From the NCBI GenBank assembly GCA_025331435.1, contig JAIWNI010000243.1:1-17921 (forward strand): a DNA stretch of 17,921 bases, written 5' to 3'. This document shows positions 1-11,905 of the stretch, one piece after another; the first letter of the stretch is position 1, and the number at the start of each line of letters is the position of its first letter. Made by a program: the position numbers and the translations under genes. The DNA is from Choanephora cucurbitarum (taxonomy: Eukaryota > Mucoromycota > Mucoromycetes > Mucorales > Choanephoraceae). The notes beneath the pieces were generated by a model. The model made no database searches. It was not told where the DNA came from and was given only the letters and a program-made list of their open reading frames with translations.

Positions 1-47
1 GCTTGTCGTACCTAAAAGCAATCCTTGTTGACTCGACTCCAACTTCC

Positions 48-140
48 AATGTGGTACATGCTCTCTGAGCCACGCTTTATTTTCCTTTAAATATAATAAA
101 AAAAATAATAAATACCCTTTTCCCTTATATCTTTCTAAGC
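48..140 (+). repeat. Left inverted terminal repeat of the DIRS element
   Basis: Positions 48-140 are the reverse complement of 4281-4377. The core 55-135 matches without a visible difference. Near the inner edge the right copy has four extra bases (CACG, 4287-4290) between GCTTAG and AAAGAT. The repeat is AT-rich with an A/T run and lies directly upstream of the gag start, so it probably carries the element promoter (inference). Confidence 0.92.
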
Positions 141-158
141 CGCGCACCGTGGAGAACT

Positions 159-1047
159 ATGACTGATAACACTCCAAATGATACATCTCCCCAAGAACAA
201 CCAATCATGTTCACAAAAGAACAGGCCTTCGAGCTCTTCAAAGAATGGCAGCAACAGTCCCGCCAAGACCGCGAAACAGCATCTAATGCACGAGATTTAC
301 CCCCTTGACATCCAAACAATCCTGGACGAAACCCCCACTCCAGAGCTTAATCAGAATATACAGCAATACAAACGACAAATTCAACACTACTACCATGAAG
401 AATGGACCCGGGGAGAAACTACCAACAAAGAGTTTATCCAACGACTTAAACATCACCCAATGGATGCCTATCAAATGGTCACCAATACATACAAGCATGC
501 GGACCACTGCCGCCTTACAGCCAGAGCAGCAACAGAATTATATGAACAACAACTTCTCCTGTTCAACAACCAGACTTCGCTCAACCATGACGAAGTACAA
601 GCACTTTTGGGGACGGTCATTGAAGGTGCCAAACGTCTGGCTATCCTATCATGGATCGCAGCAAAAAATTATGATGAAGATGCCAGAGACATTACATACA
701 AAGCAATTAGACCACCTCCAGGTCTCCAGATACAAGGGCGCCGCAGTGATGCTTCAGGTAAGAAAGAAGCCTTTGACCAAGATTTCATGGAACAGTACAA
801 CGAGAGACGATTCCAGCAAAGCCTCTTGCGAGCAGCAGCCCACCCACAAACCTCCTCCAGAGGTAGATACAACAATCACAGAGGAGGAAATGGACATCAG
901 CATTTTGGAGGACGGGGCCGAGGTGGGGCCCCAAGATTCTTCGACAACCACAACAAACCAACCTTCAGCCATTCCCCAAAGTATCACCAACACAACAACA
1001 ACAGCAACAACCACAACAACAACAACAACAACAACACACCCCAATAA
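159..1047 (+). CDS. DIRS Gag-like nucleocapsid protein, one frameshift
   Basis: The start at 159 is chosen because it follows the left repeat and opens a hydrophilic N-terminus (MTDNTPNDTSPQEQ). That frame stops at a TGA at 306-308. The protein clearly continues in the next frame with LDIQTILDETPTPELNQNI, so a one-base gain in the C5 run at 300-304 best explains the break. The middle part is helical in character (Gln/Glu/Leu-rich). The C-terminus holds an RGG-type nucleic-acid-binding tract (RGRYNNHRGGNG, then FGGRGRGG, about 885-935) instead of a CCHC knuckle, followed by a His/Asn low-complexity tail. Role by analogy: packaging the element RNA. An ATG at 178 in the downstream frame exists but gives a less convincing N-terminus. 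Confidence 0.8.
993..1040 (+). repeat. AAC/ACA trinucleotide low-complexity tract
   Basis: A run of CAA/AAC triplets codes for Asn in the Gag tail. Such tracts recur in the areA gene of this window and are typical of AT-rich fungal genomes. Confidence 0.8.
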
Positions 1048-1094
1048 CGCAACTAAGTGTAACTTCCAACCTTCTACCAGTTCCACCAAATACA

Positions 1095-3108
1095 TTGCAG
1101 TACCACCTCCCACTACCATCTACAACATTACCAACACAACCGATACAACCGACACAACCGATACAACCGACAGCACCTTTTCAACAACTTCAACATTCAT
1201 CTCATCATTACACAGTAACCCAGGATGGAATCCTTCCTGGGGGCAGACTCCAACACTTTCAACACAATTGGACACAAATCACCTCCCACCAATGGCCGAT
1301 TTCAGTAGTTTCACAGGTTTTCAAATTCAATGGGCTCACAAGCCGATGCCTTGGAAACCCTCACACATGTCTTTAAACGCAATCGAAACGGAAGCTGTTT
1401 CAGCAGCGGTAGAGAAGTTCCTTACAGCAGGAATTATCGAAACCTCTCCTTCCCAAAGCAAAACTTTCTATCAAATTTTTTCACAATAAAAGAACCCAAC
1501 AAACGACGACCCATTTTGGACTGTCAAAAGTTGAACAAATTTGTGCAATGCAACCATTTCAAAATGGAAGGAATTCCCGCTTTAAGAGACATATTAGAAA
1601 AAGACGACCTCATGTGCAAGATCGATCTAAAAGACGCATATGTCGTTGTACCAATTCACCAACAATCTCGTCAATTCCTCACTTTTCAACATCAAGGGAC
1701 GGTGTATCAATACAAAAACTCTCGCATTCGGTCTCAGCGTTGCTCCGAGAGTGTTCAGCAAGTTAATGCGCTTTGCTCTGGAACCCCTACGAAAGCAAGG
1801 AGTTCGTCTGGTATATTATTTAGACGACATTTGTCTTCTAGAAAAACATCCAAAAAGACTAATGGAGCTAACAACTCGAGTGATATCGCATTTAGAGCGA
1901 CTAGGTTTCCTAATCAACAGGGAAAAAAGTGTCTTTACACCGTCAAGAATCCAAGACTTTTTAGGTTTTCAATTCAACTCAAAAAAAATGATCATCACCG
2001 TTCCGCAAACCAAAATGCAAAAGATCATCCAACGAGTCAAAAAGAGCCTCGAACTGACTTCAACACAGAGCTGTCGATGGTTCGCAGGACTCCTAGGGAA
2101 GATGACTTCGGTGATACCAGCAATAGGGGAAGCCCTATTACACATTCGATACCTTCAAAGAGATCTGGCACACAACTTACGTCAACACAAGAACTGGGAC
2201 GGACCCTATCTTATCAGCGAACAAGCAAAGGAGGAACTGAGATGGTGGAAGCAGTTTGCATCACAAAAGAATGGCCTTCCGATTCAAACACTGCCGATTG
2301 CGAAACCCAGCATCACCATTTACACAGACTCATCAGACACGGGATGGGGAATATCGTCCAAAGACATGAAGACATTCGGATTTTGGACAGAGGAAGAGCA
2401 GGTAACCTCTATAAACGTGCGAGAACTAAAAGCAATATTTTTCGCTTTGAAGCTGCATGCCAAAAAATACCACGGACAGACAATCGAAGTATTTTCGGAC
2501 AACAAAACAGCATTGAAGTATACCACAAAATCAGGGGGAACTACCTCGATTTTGCTGCAAGAGCTTGCCGTACAGATACAAGATCTCTGCAACAAGTACA
2601 ATCTCCAAGTGACCTACCATCATATTCCAGGTGTGGAGAACATAGCAGCGGATCAACTAAGCCGAATGCCGAAGAAGCCGTTATACGAAGCAGCAATCCC
2701 TGGAAAACCTTCCAGTCGATACAGCACAGATTCGGACCTCTGACAATGGATGCCTTTGCATCACGCCAGAATACAAAACTCCCACACTTCTGGAGTCTAC
2801 GACCGGACCCGGAGGCGCAAGCGACGGACGCACTCCATCAACAGTGGCCACACAGGGGTCTTTACCTGTTCCCACCGTGGAAGTTGATCCCGAAGGTCCT
2901 ACAGAAGATGAAACGAGAGAAGTTACAGTCAGCAGTACTGATCTCTCCATACTGGCCAACACAACACTGGTTCCCCATGTTACTACAGATGAATCAATTA
3001 TCACCCCCCTTCCCATTTCAAATGGGCAAGTGGAAAATGGTCGCATGGAAACTATCCGGGAAAAGCGTAAGGAACAAGGTATCAATGAGACATCAGCACG
3101 ATTTTTAG
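1095..3108 (+). CDS. DIRS reverse transcriptase / RNase H polyprotein, several frameshifts
   Basis: This is the polymerase of the element. In order: a Gln/Pro/Thr-rich leader; the DIRS-type RT N-terminus PGGRLQHFQHNWTQITS (about 1240-1290); RT fingers and palm with IKEPNKRRPILDCQKLNKF, then KIDLKDAYVVVPIH (about 1617-1660), LAFGLSVAPRVF, and the catalytic YLDD at about 1816-1827. Next comes RNase H with its acidic residues in IYTDSSDTGWG, ELKA, FSDNKTAL and AADQLSR (2321-2665). The C-terminal segment MDAFASRQNTKLP..RPDPEA..LFPPWKLI (2747-2900) is conserved in DIRS/Ngaro polyproteins and is sometimes described as methyltransferase-like. Conserved sequence jumps frame near 1313-1320, 1473-1481, 1714-1718 and 2698-2700, each by one base. 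No catalytic residue is lost. The 5' boundary is uncertain because no clear ATG is seen. Confidence 0.85.
1137..1172 (+). repeat. 9-bp tandem repeat in the RT leader
   Basis: Four consecutive units of CAACCGATA/CAACCGACA, coding for alternating Gln-Pro-Ile and Gln-Pro-Thr in the RT frame. It keeps frame whatever the copy number, as expected for a flexible leader. Confidence 0.8.
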
Positions 3109-4195
3109 AGCATAGCAGAAGAAATACAACAAACAAACACTACAACATGTACTGGAATAAATGGGTGACTTGGTGTAGTCAACAAGCTCCCCAAATAGAT
3201 CCCAAAGAATACAATACTCTAGCTGTTCTCCAATTTCTCACAGATAACCGATCATACGCCTACTCCACGTTGAATGGTTTCCGTTCTTCTATTGCATCCG
3301 TGTTCCGATCCCTACACCCTGATAAAACTCCAATTGCAGAAGTTGATTTGATCCAAGAATTTTTCAGGTCTAAGAAACTTCAAGAAGTCCGAATACCCTC
3401 TACCGCACAACTAAGAACTTGGGATACAGACATTATGGTGTCCTACATCCTGGCCACTATGCCTCATCTGAAAACCTCTCCTTGTACGATCTTCAGCAGA
3501 AGACAGTCCTCTTAGTCTGCCTCTCAACAATGGCTCGTCCTAGATCTGATGTCGGACGACTTCAATTCAGAGATGTTTTATTTGATTGGTCCCAAGACAA
3601 GCCGATTTCCTTGACACTTCATTTTCGAGAAGCAAAGGAAACTCAGGTGAAAACCTGTACGCTAGGGTTGATAGAAGTTGAAGAACTCTGTCCGGTGAGA
3701 ACTGCATACCTATTTACAGAGAAATCAAAACCTCTTCGAGTCCGGCTACCAGCGGATCACACTTACTTTCTAGCACACATTGAAGATATAGAACAGGTCA
3801 ATTCCATCCGTCCTTCCACTCTGTCCTCATGGATCAAGACCTCGATGCAAAAAGCTGGCATAGATACCAGGACTTACAAACCACATTCTGTTCGCTCGGC
3901 CTCTAGCACAAAAGCGGTTGAAAAAGGTTCTTCGGTGGATGCCGTAAAACAACATGCAAACTGGAGCCTTCATTCCAACACGTTTGAAAAGCACTACTAC
4001 AAACCGATCACCCAACAGGCTTCAAGTACTCAGATTGCAAATTCAATTTTTTCTACGGAGAACAATACCACATTGGAAGTTGGAGTCGAGTCAACAAGGA
4101 TTGCTTTAGGTACGACAAGCAATACCGACGTTGATGAGACGAAGACTGAAAATGTGGTACACACCCGCCCCTCTTTCTGGTCTCGTTTCTTCTAG
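3045..4195 (+). CDS. DIRS tyrosine recombinase, one frameshift
   Basis: This enzyme integrates the circular DNA form. The start at ATG 3045 is tentative and gives a 64-bp overlap with the polymerase frame, a usual arrangement in this order. The N-terminal SAM-like DNA-binding part is seen in NKHYNMYWNKWVTWC and YSTLNGFRSSIASVF. The catalytic domain keeps the first Arg (STMARPRSDVGRL, about 3530-3565), the HxxR box (KPHSVRSASS, about 3880-3905) and the terminal Tyr (FEKHYYKP, about 3985-4008). A one-base loss in the A4 run at 3471-3474 shifts the frame (HLK then NLSLYDLQQKTVLL). The last 40 or so codons are encoded by the ICR (4066-4160), so the protein tail is constrained by the element ends. 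Confidence 0.85.
4066..4160 (-). repeat. Internal complementary region (ICR)
   Basis: The left half 4066-4120 is the reverse complement of 1-56 with a single one-base difference: three T at 4105-4107 against four A at 14-17. The right half 4121-4160 is the exact reverse complement of 4368-4407. Read on the minus strand the ICR is therefore the right terminus followed directly by the left terminus, which is the expected circle junction. It serves as template to complete the ends in the accepted DIRS replication model. It is flanked by an inverted TACCACATT/AATGTGGTA pair and lies inside the 3' part of the recombinase frame. Confidence 0.93.
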
Positions 4196-4244
4196 TGACT
4201 CTTATATTGTTATTTTTTATTATTACTTAGTTTACCCTCCCCTC

Positions 4245-4268
4245 AAAAAAAAAAAAAAAAAAAAAAAA
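4245..4268 (+). repeat. A24 homopolymer between recombinase stop and right repeat
   Basis: An uninterrupted run of 24 A follows CCCTCCCCTC and lies 49 bp after the recombinase stop codon. It sits inside the element, before the right inverted repeat. It may be a captured poly(A) tail or an expanded microsatellite. Its exact length is not reliable in sequence with homopolymer errors. Confidence 0.85.
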
Positions 4269-4280
4269 TTGAATTGAAGT

Positions 4281-4377
4281 GCTTAGCACGAAAGATATAA
4301 GGGAAAAGGGTATTTATTATTTTTTTTATTATATTTAAAGGAAAATAAAGCGTGGCTCAGAGAGCATGTACCACATT
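4281..4377 (-). repeat. Right inverted terminal repeat of the DIRS element
   Basis: Inverted partner of 48-140, starting at GCTTAG and running to ACCACATT. Beyond 4377 the two ends diverge. The outer right end (4368-4407) is instead matched by the right half of the internal complementary region, as expected for a DIRS element. Confidence 0.92.
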
Positions 4378-5292
4378 TTCAGTCTTCGTCTCATCAACGT
4401 CGGTATTTCAAGAACCATTGTACACAAATTCTGCCCAATCAGGCTAGTTCCTGATTTTCAACCCGAATTTTTTGAAGGAACCTGAGTACATAGTAATGAT
4501 CTCTTGTTTGATCCAAAAATGGCGATAGATACAAATGCATAATGCGATGATAACACAGAAGCATAGTAACACAAGGACATAAGTAAACATGCATTATAGA
4601 AGGGAATAGTGATTACTGCCTCAACGCCAGAACATAGCACTCAAAGTAACTAACAATTTGGTATTGAGTACAAGCGCCGCTTGTCTATTTCTGATAAAGC
4701 TACCGTTTTGAACTTTCAGAGGCACATTTCGAAAATCTTGGCACTTGGTGCCCTAAATGGTCTAACAAAGGTTGCAGTCTATTTACCATACCGAATCTTA
4801 CCCTTTGAGTACCAGGCTTATTTAGTGGTTTCAGCATCTTCAACCTTTTCAAAAAAAAAAAAAAAGAACTGGTCATGCACTGGTGCTGGGTCGCTCCCCT
4901 CCCGTTCCTTTCTTAGTGCGGTAACTAGTCATCTCGCATTGCATTTACTCTCAATCATATTTATCCATTTTACCTATCATCATGTACCTATTTTTCGCTC
5001 TTGTGGACTATCTAACTCAGCTATTGTTTTTCTATTCATTACAGATATACTTCAGTGCATTGATTTGTCTAACATCTACCACACTCTTGTTGTCACTTGC
5101 CCTATATTTGCTGCCTACTGGTCTTATCCTTCACCCACTCTCTTCCAAACACATTCAATCCTTTTTAGCTGCTAGCCTCTTAGTTTTGCATTTTGTCTCG
5201 AGACCCTCTGGCTTGCCGATAGGGACGTTTATATAATCGATCTCATCTACTGTTCGGGCTCACACATCGCTTCAAATGCGGAATTTAACAAT

Positions 5293-5655
5293 TCAAAAAT
5301 TACCTCTTTCATCGCACACTGCGAACTTGCAGATGACCAACTTCCGCTTTTTTTTTGCTTTGAATCTAATGCGTCCTACCTTCACTCCATTTCCCTCCGC
5401 TACCTTGTCTTTTCTTCCCTCCGAAACACTTGCATTGCTCACTTTCTCGCTGTTACACTGCAGTTCATGTGTACTTCTCATTACGCTCTTATCGTCCGCA
5501 ATATTCCCTTTTGCTCTGCCAGCATTATCCGACCTTGTGCGCAAGTGTACGGACTTGCCGATGAAAAAAAAAGCTTTTTTTTTGTTGTTGTCCTCCATCT
5601 CATTAACTGGTTTCCTTGTATAAGCTAGCCTCCTCCTTCCCTTCCGTTGTGACAT
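5293..5655 (-). CDS. Weak candidate ORF, basic protein of 120 residues
   Basis: I do not recognise this protein. It starts MSQRKGRRRLAYTRK and is rich in Lys/Arg, ending KKKRKLVICKFAVCDERGNF. Its composition is less AT-rich than its surroundings, and the purine bias of the strand continues past the stop. If the T5 run near the stop had one base fewer, the frame would extend about 15 codons to a stop near 5240. It could be a fragment of an old transposon gene or chance. It contains the A9-GC-T9 palindrome, which encodes an unusual KKKAFFF stretch and argues against a conserved protein. Confidence 0.25.
   Translation of the reverse strand: MSQRKGRRRLAYTRKPVNEMEDNNKKKAFFFIGKSVHLRTRSDNAGRAKGNIADDKSVMRSTHELQCNSEKVSNASVSEGRKDKVAEGNGVKVGRIRFKAKKKRKLVICKFAVCDERGNF
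5564..5583. repeat. Perfect 20-bp palindrome A9-GC-T9
   Basis: Nine A, GC, nine T with no mismatch or spacer. It can form a cruciform and is a likely site for polymerase slippage. No function can be assigned. Confidence 0.85.
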
Positions 5656-6779
5656 TTTCGCACTTTAAATAAAACTTGGACCATGTATCCCATACAGAAA
5701 GAATTTGCCTAGCAATAGGTTATAGTTCATTTTTGTTTTCTCATATTGTTGGTGATAAAACGAGTAACATCTCAGAGCTCTTAGTGGTAAATCATAGTTT
5801 ATTGTTGGCCCATATAGATATTGGGTTTTTTACAAGAATATCAGACTCATTTGAAATAAGTCTTGCCAGTTATAGGAAAACTGCCTCGTCTCATTTGACA
5901 AAAGTTGATTGTCAAAACCATTTGATTATAATGCTGATTTTGAGTGCTTTCTATTTTACTATATAAAAAAACATGATGCTCCTTATTGCGTTTGAGGCTT
6001 CAAGCTGAAATTAACACTGCAGTTATCCCATGAAAGAAGCCAAGTAAACTAAAACTTGGAGAATCTTGCATAAAAACATGCTTTTTTTTTTGGCTATATT
6101 CCTTCAAGTCAAGCAGCTAATACAATACAATACAATACAGCTTTTGCATTTTCTACTTTTTCTTCTGTTAGCTTGCCCAAACTCACAAGGAAAAGCTTCT
6201 TGTACACCTCTACAATTCTATGTCTTTTTACGAAACATTCCAAATTTAAACTTGAATATAGTCAAAGAAAGTGGAATTTTGGTTTATTCAAGATGCAATG
6301 ATACATCTTATCAACCAAGAAAAGCAAAAGCTAAAGTAATTAAGAGCAGTGTGTGCGATTGTCTACATAGCTCAGTATGTATGATAGTCTCTGTCAATGA
6401 ACCATTTTGTTAGTAAGATTGGCTCATACATTGACCTTTTTTTTTTTTTTGGCAAACTCAATTTGAATACAGGTTAATAACAGCTGTAAAGAAGGCTTCT
6501 CAAAACTGTTATCGCTATCTATCATAGTTTTAGTTAGACGCAAATACGACGATGAAGCAAGTTTGAAGTATAAAGTCGGAAAACAAGATGTGAAAATGAA
6601 AAAACACTAGGATTGGTTGTAGAATTGAAATGATCTAAATATGGTAGCAGGCACATATCACTAGAACTATTTTTAGCTTTGCATAAAAAATGATGCACTT
6701 CAAGGGTCACATGATATCGAAGCCATGGCATAATGGTGTCTGTTGTTTTTGTTTTTTATTTTCTGCTTTTATTAGGGAA

Positions 6780-9801
<3,022 letters not shown>

Positions 9802-9927
9802 AAGAACCTCAAGGGAATTGATAGATGCTGTCAACATTACATAAAAGTAAAGATATTTATCATTGTGTCTCTCTAATTGTGAGAATGATTCGCTTTTTCT
9901 ATTTATCGTTGAAGACCAAAAGGATGA

Positions 9928-9936
9928 TATAAAAAA
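9928..9936 (+). promoter_or_regulatory. TATA-like box upstream of the 9997 gene
   Basis: TATAAAAAA is followed by a long CT-rich leader (about 9950-9983) and then the ATG at 9997. This spacing is usual for fungal promoters with pyrimidine-rich start regions. Confidence 0.5.
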
Positions 9937-9996
9937 CTGCATCCATCATCCTTTCTTTCTTCTCTCTTCTTTTCTCTCTCTTTGAAACTATACGCT

Positions 9997-10477
9997 ATGT
10001 TGTTACATCTAAAGAAAAGAAGTCGTCAGTTCATTTCTGCTTTGTTCCATCTGTGGAGACTCTTTCAGAGGGTGCTGTTCAAAGCATTGATCATTATCTG
10101 CGAATTCATGGCTATTCAGCACCCAGACGCTCTATTGGCCGGAAGACGTCCTCCTCATCCAGACTATGACTACCAGAATAGGCTGATGGTGATTGTGATT
10201 GTGAGCCACTATGCCCTGTGGTTCTTGCTGGTTCCATGTGCCCGCCACCAAAGAAGGCTTGGAAGATCTAAGAGATCATTTCTTCAATGCTCATCATCCC
10301 AAGAAGGTAGATACCTCTAAGGATAGTGGTAAAGACTATGAGCCAGACAATATGGAAGAAGAACAAGAAGAGGCTGAAGAAGACGGAGGAGAAGAAGAAC
10401 AAAAGAAAAAGTCAAGAAGGCGCCTAACAGAAGAAAATCAACTAGTAGTGCACAGCCCCGAAAACAAAGCGACATGA
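9997..10477 (+). CDS. Unrecognised small acidic protein with Cys/His cluster
   Basis: I do not recognise a family. The 3' half is clear: CGSCWFHVPATKEG, then LEDLRDHFFNAHHPKK, which resembles an atypical C2H2 finger (Cys-x2-Cys, 16 residues, His-x4-His), followed by a Glu-rich stretch (MEEEQEEAEEDGGEEEQ), a basic patch KKKSRRR and the stop at 10475-10477. A Cys-rich segment DGDCDCEPLC lies just upstream in another frame, so one base is probably missing near 10210-10220. The first 100 bp are ambiguous: the frame of ATG 9997 is open but gives an unusual Trp/Phe-rich sequence, while the neighbouring frame reads VVTSKEKKSSVHFCFVPSVE and looks more protein-like. The CT-rich leader and TATA box support a real transcript. 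A nuclear, nucleic-acid-binding role is only a guess. Confidence 0.5.
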
Positions 10478-10609
10478 CTACTGTTCTCCAGAAGTGAATG
10501 AACTTAGTGACCTCCAAACCCTTATGAAATAACGGTTTCTTTAATAAATCTCGACATCATGAAATGATTTTTTCATTTTTTTTTCTCTTTTTCCAAAAGA
10601 ACAAAGGCT

Positions 10610-11885
10610 ATGCCTACGCTTAAAATTATAGACGATAAAGACCAAGTGCTTGAGCCTATCAATCAAACACTATGTGAAATGTAGGTATGATATCAAAGCT
10701 ATCTACCACTTTATCCTTCTTTCTTCTTATTCTGTCTCTCCAAAAAAAAGTTGTCAAAACAGTTTTCCAACTATGTCTGTCCTCGTTGCAATCTAAGATA
10801 TTGTTCATTGACTTGTTACAAAGATCTCAAACATGCAGACTGTACAGAAAAATTCTATAGAGATAGTGTCACATCCGAGATCCAAAGTCGAGAAGTAGAT
10901 AGAGAAAGCAAACAGAAGATGATGGAGATGCTACAGCGATTAGAGCAAGACAATCAAGAGTTTGAAGAAGATCATCAAGATGATGCTAAATATGAAGCCT
11001 TGCTTGAAAAATTTAGTGAGATGGACATCGAGAATACAGATCCCGATGTCATTTGGCAACTCTTGTCCGAGCAAGAGCGCGAAGAATTCAAGCAATCTCT
11101 AAAGGAACTGCAGGAAGGAGGAAGCAACTGGAGTCAATGGGGTTTAGCAAACTATACACCATGGTGGTCAGAGAGCATGCCCTTGATTCTGGATGCACAA
11201 GACCCAGTACCTTCTCATCGTCCTGCCTTGTCCAACTCATTACCTGACTTTTCAAAAATGACTCAACCCTCTACACGATCAAGTCCTCATATCATGTGGA
11301 ACCTGCTTCATCTTTTAGGTACTTATGCTTATCTTATGCGTCACACCATGGGTGATCTATTGGAGGATCGAGAGGCTACTTTAGCACTCTGCCAAACACT
11401 CTCTTCAGATGTCCTGTATTCGACTACAGCCGGATGTTCCTTTACAGGGGTTAATGATTTGCTAGGTCATCTTGTAGAGCGTATCATTGATTGGGAGGAG
11501 CAACAGTTGCATGTTCAGAAGAGAGGCGCATACAATCCTAAACGACGCTATGATATCCAACTGATGATTTTACAGGACCTCAAGCAGCTAATGAAAGAAG
11601 CTAAACTTGCCATGTCAGACTTTTGGCAGACAATGGATAAGATTCAATCTGACTATCCAAAGAACAAGAGAAAGCCCCATACTTTGGCAGCTCGAAAACT
11701 TTACTTTTATTTTGCAGCAGCTTGTTTCGTTGATCAACCGAAATAGATGTGGTCTTGTCAGCTATTGAAAATGAGACGAAGAGATCAGAGGCAGAAAAGG
11801 GAGAACTTGTGAGAGATCTCGAGGCTGCTAAAGATGCCATGGATCAGTTCAAAAAATCAAGCAAGACAAAATACAAGAACTCTAA
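10610..11885 (+). CDS. znhit2: ZNHIT2-like HIT-type zinc finger protein
   Basis: In animals ZNHIT2 links the RUVBL1/RUVBL2 ATPases and R2TP to U5 snRNP assembly. Two exons: 10610-10680 and 10751-11885, with a 70-nt GT..AG intron. The HIT finger spans the junction: LCEIC, then CPRCNLRYCSLTC, then HADC, giving the eight-ligand CxxC/CxxC/CxxxC/HxxxC order, followed by the family signature EKFYRDSV. The remainder is a helical, acidic domain (LLGTYAYLMRHTMGDLLED; FTGVNDLLGHLVERI) of about 400 residues in total, matching human length (about 403). One base seems missing in the T4 run at 10763-10766, in the CC at 11738-11739 and in the A6 run at 11851-11856. With these the C-terminus continues as EIDVVLSAIENETK and ends IQEL. 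Without them the frame stops early at 11746. BCD1/ZNHIT6 is less likely because of the FYRD signature. Confidence 0.85.
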
Positions 11886-11905
11886 TTGTTTTATTTCTAA
11901 TTTAA

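Larger units (their letters stand above)
1..4407 (+). mobile_element. DIRS-order tyrosine-recombinase retrotransposon, near full length
   Basis: The element copies itself through RNA and is thought to integrate as a DNA circle using a tyrosine recombinase rather than a DDE integrase. Seen here: gag, RT/RNase H and recombinase frames in that order, inverted terminal repeats (48-140 and 4281-4377), and an internal complementary region at 4066-4160 that is the reverse complement of the two outer ends joined together (1-56 and 4368-4407). This split-repeat layout is diagnostic of DIRS elements. The right end is placed at 4407 because the match to the ICR stops there. The left end coincides with base 1, or lies at most a few bases outside the window. 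All key catalytic motifs remain, but the reading frames are interrupted by at least six one-base indels, mostly in homopolymers. No target duplication can be judged because the left flank is missing. Confidence 0.93.
4408..6779. other. AT-rich spacer without a supportable gene
   Basis: Between the transposon and muskelin I find no conserved protein, tRNA or rRNA. It holds an A-run at 4851-4865, a pyrimidine-rich stretch on the plus strand from about 4900 to 5650, a perfect A9-GC-T9 palindrome (5564-5583), a short ATACA repeat near 6120-6139 and several T runs. The only candidate coding sequence is the weak minus-strand ORF at 5293-5655. The last few hundred bases before 6780 should include the muskelin promoter, but no clear box stands out. 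Confidence 0.6.

Noticed and set aside
754..1119. Minus-strand frame rich in Val
   Set aside because: It is the complement of the AAC/ACA low-complexity gag tail and has no protein character of its own.
305..1489. 394-residue plus-strand frame overlapping gag and the RT start
   Set aside because: Most of it is a Thr-rich shadow of the gag frame. Only its last part (about 1320-1475) carries real RT sequence, reached through a frameshift.
4888..4899. GGGTCGCTCCCC as a possible tRNA or SINE B-box
   Set aside because: Three mismatches to the B-box consensus and no A-box or cloverleaf around it.
4681..5175. 164-residue plus-strand frame after the transposon
   Set aside because: It contains an A-run reading poly-Lys and shows no conserved motif; it looks like chance in low-GC DNA.
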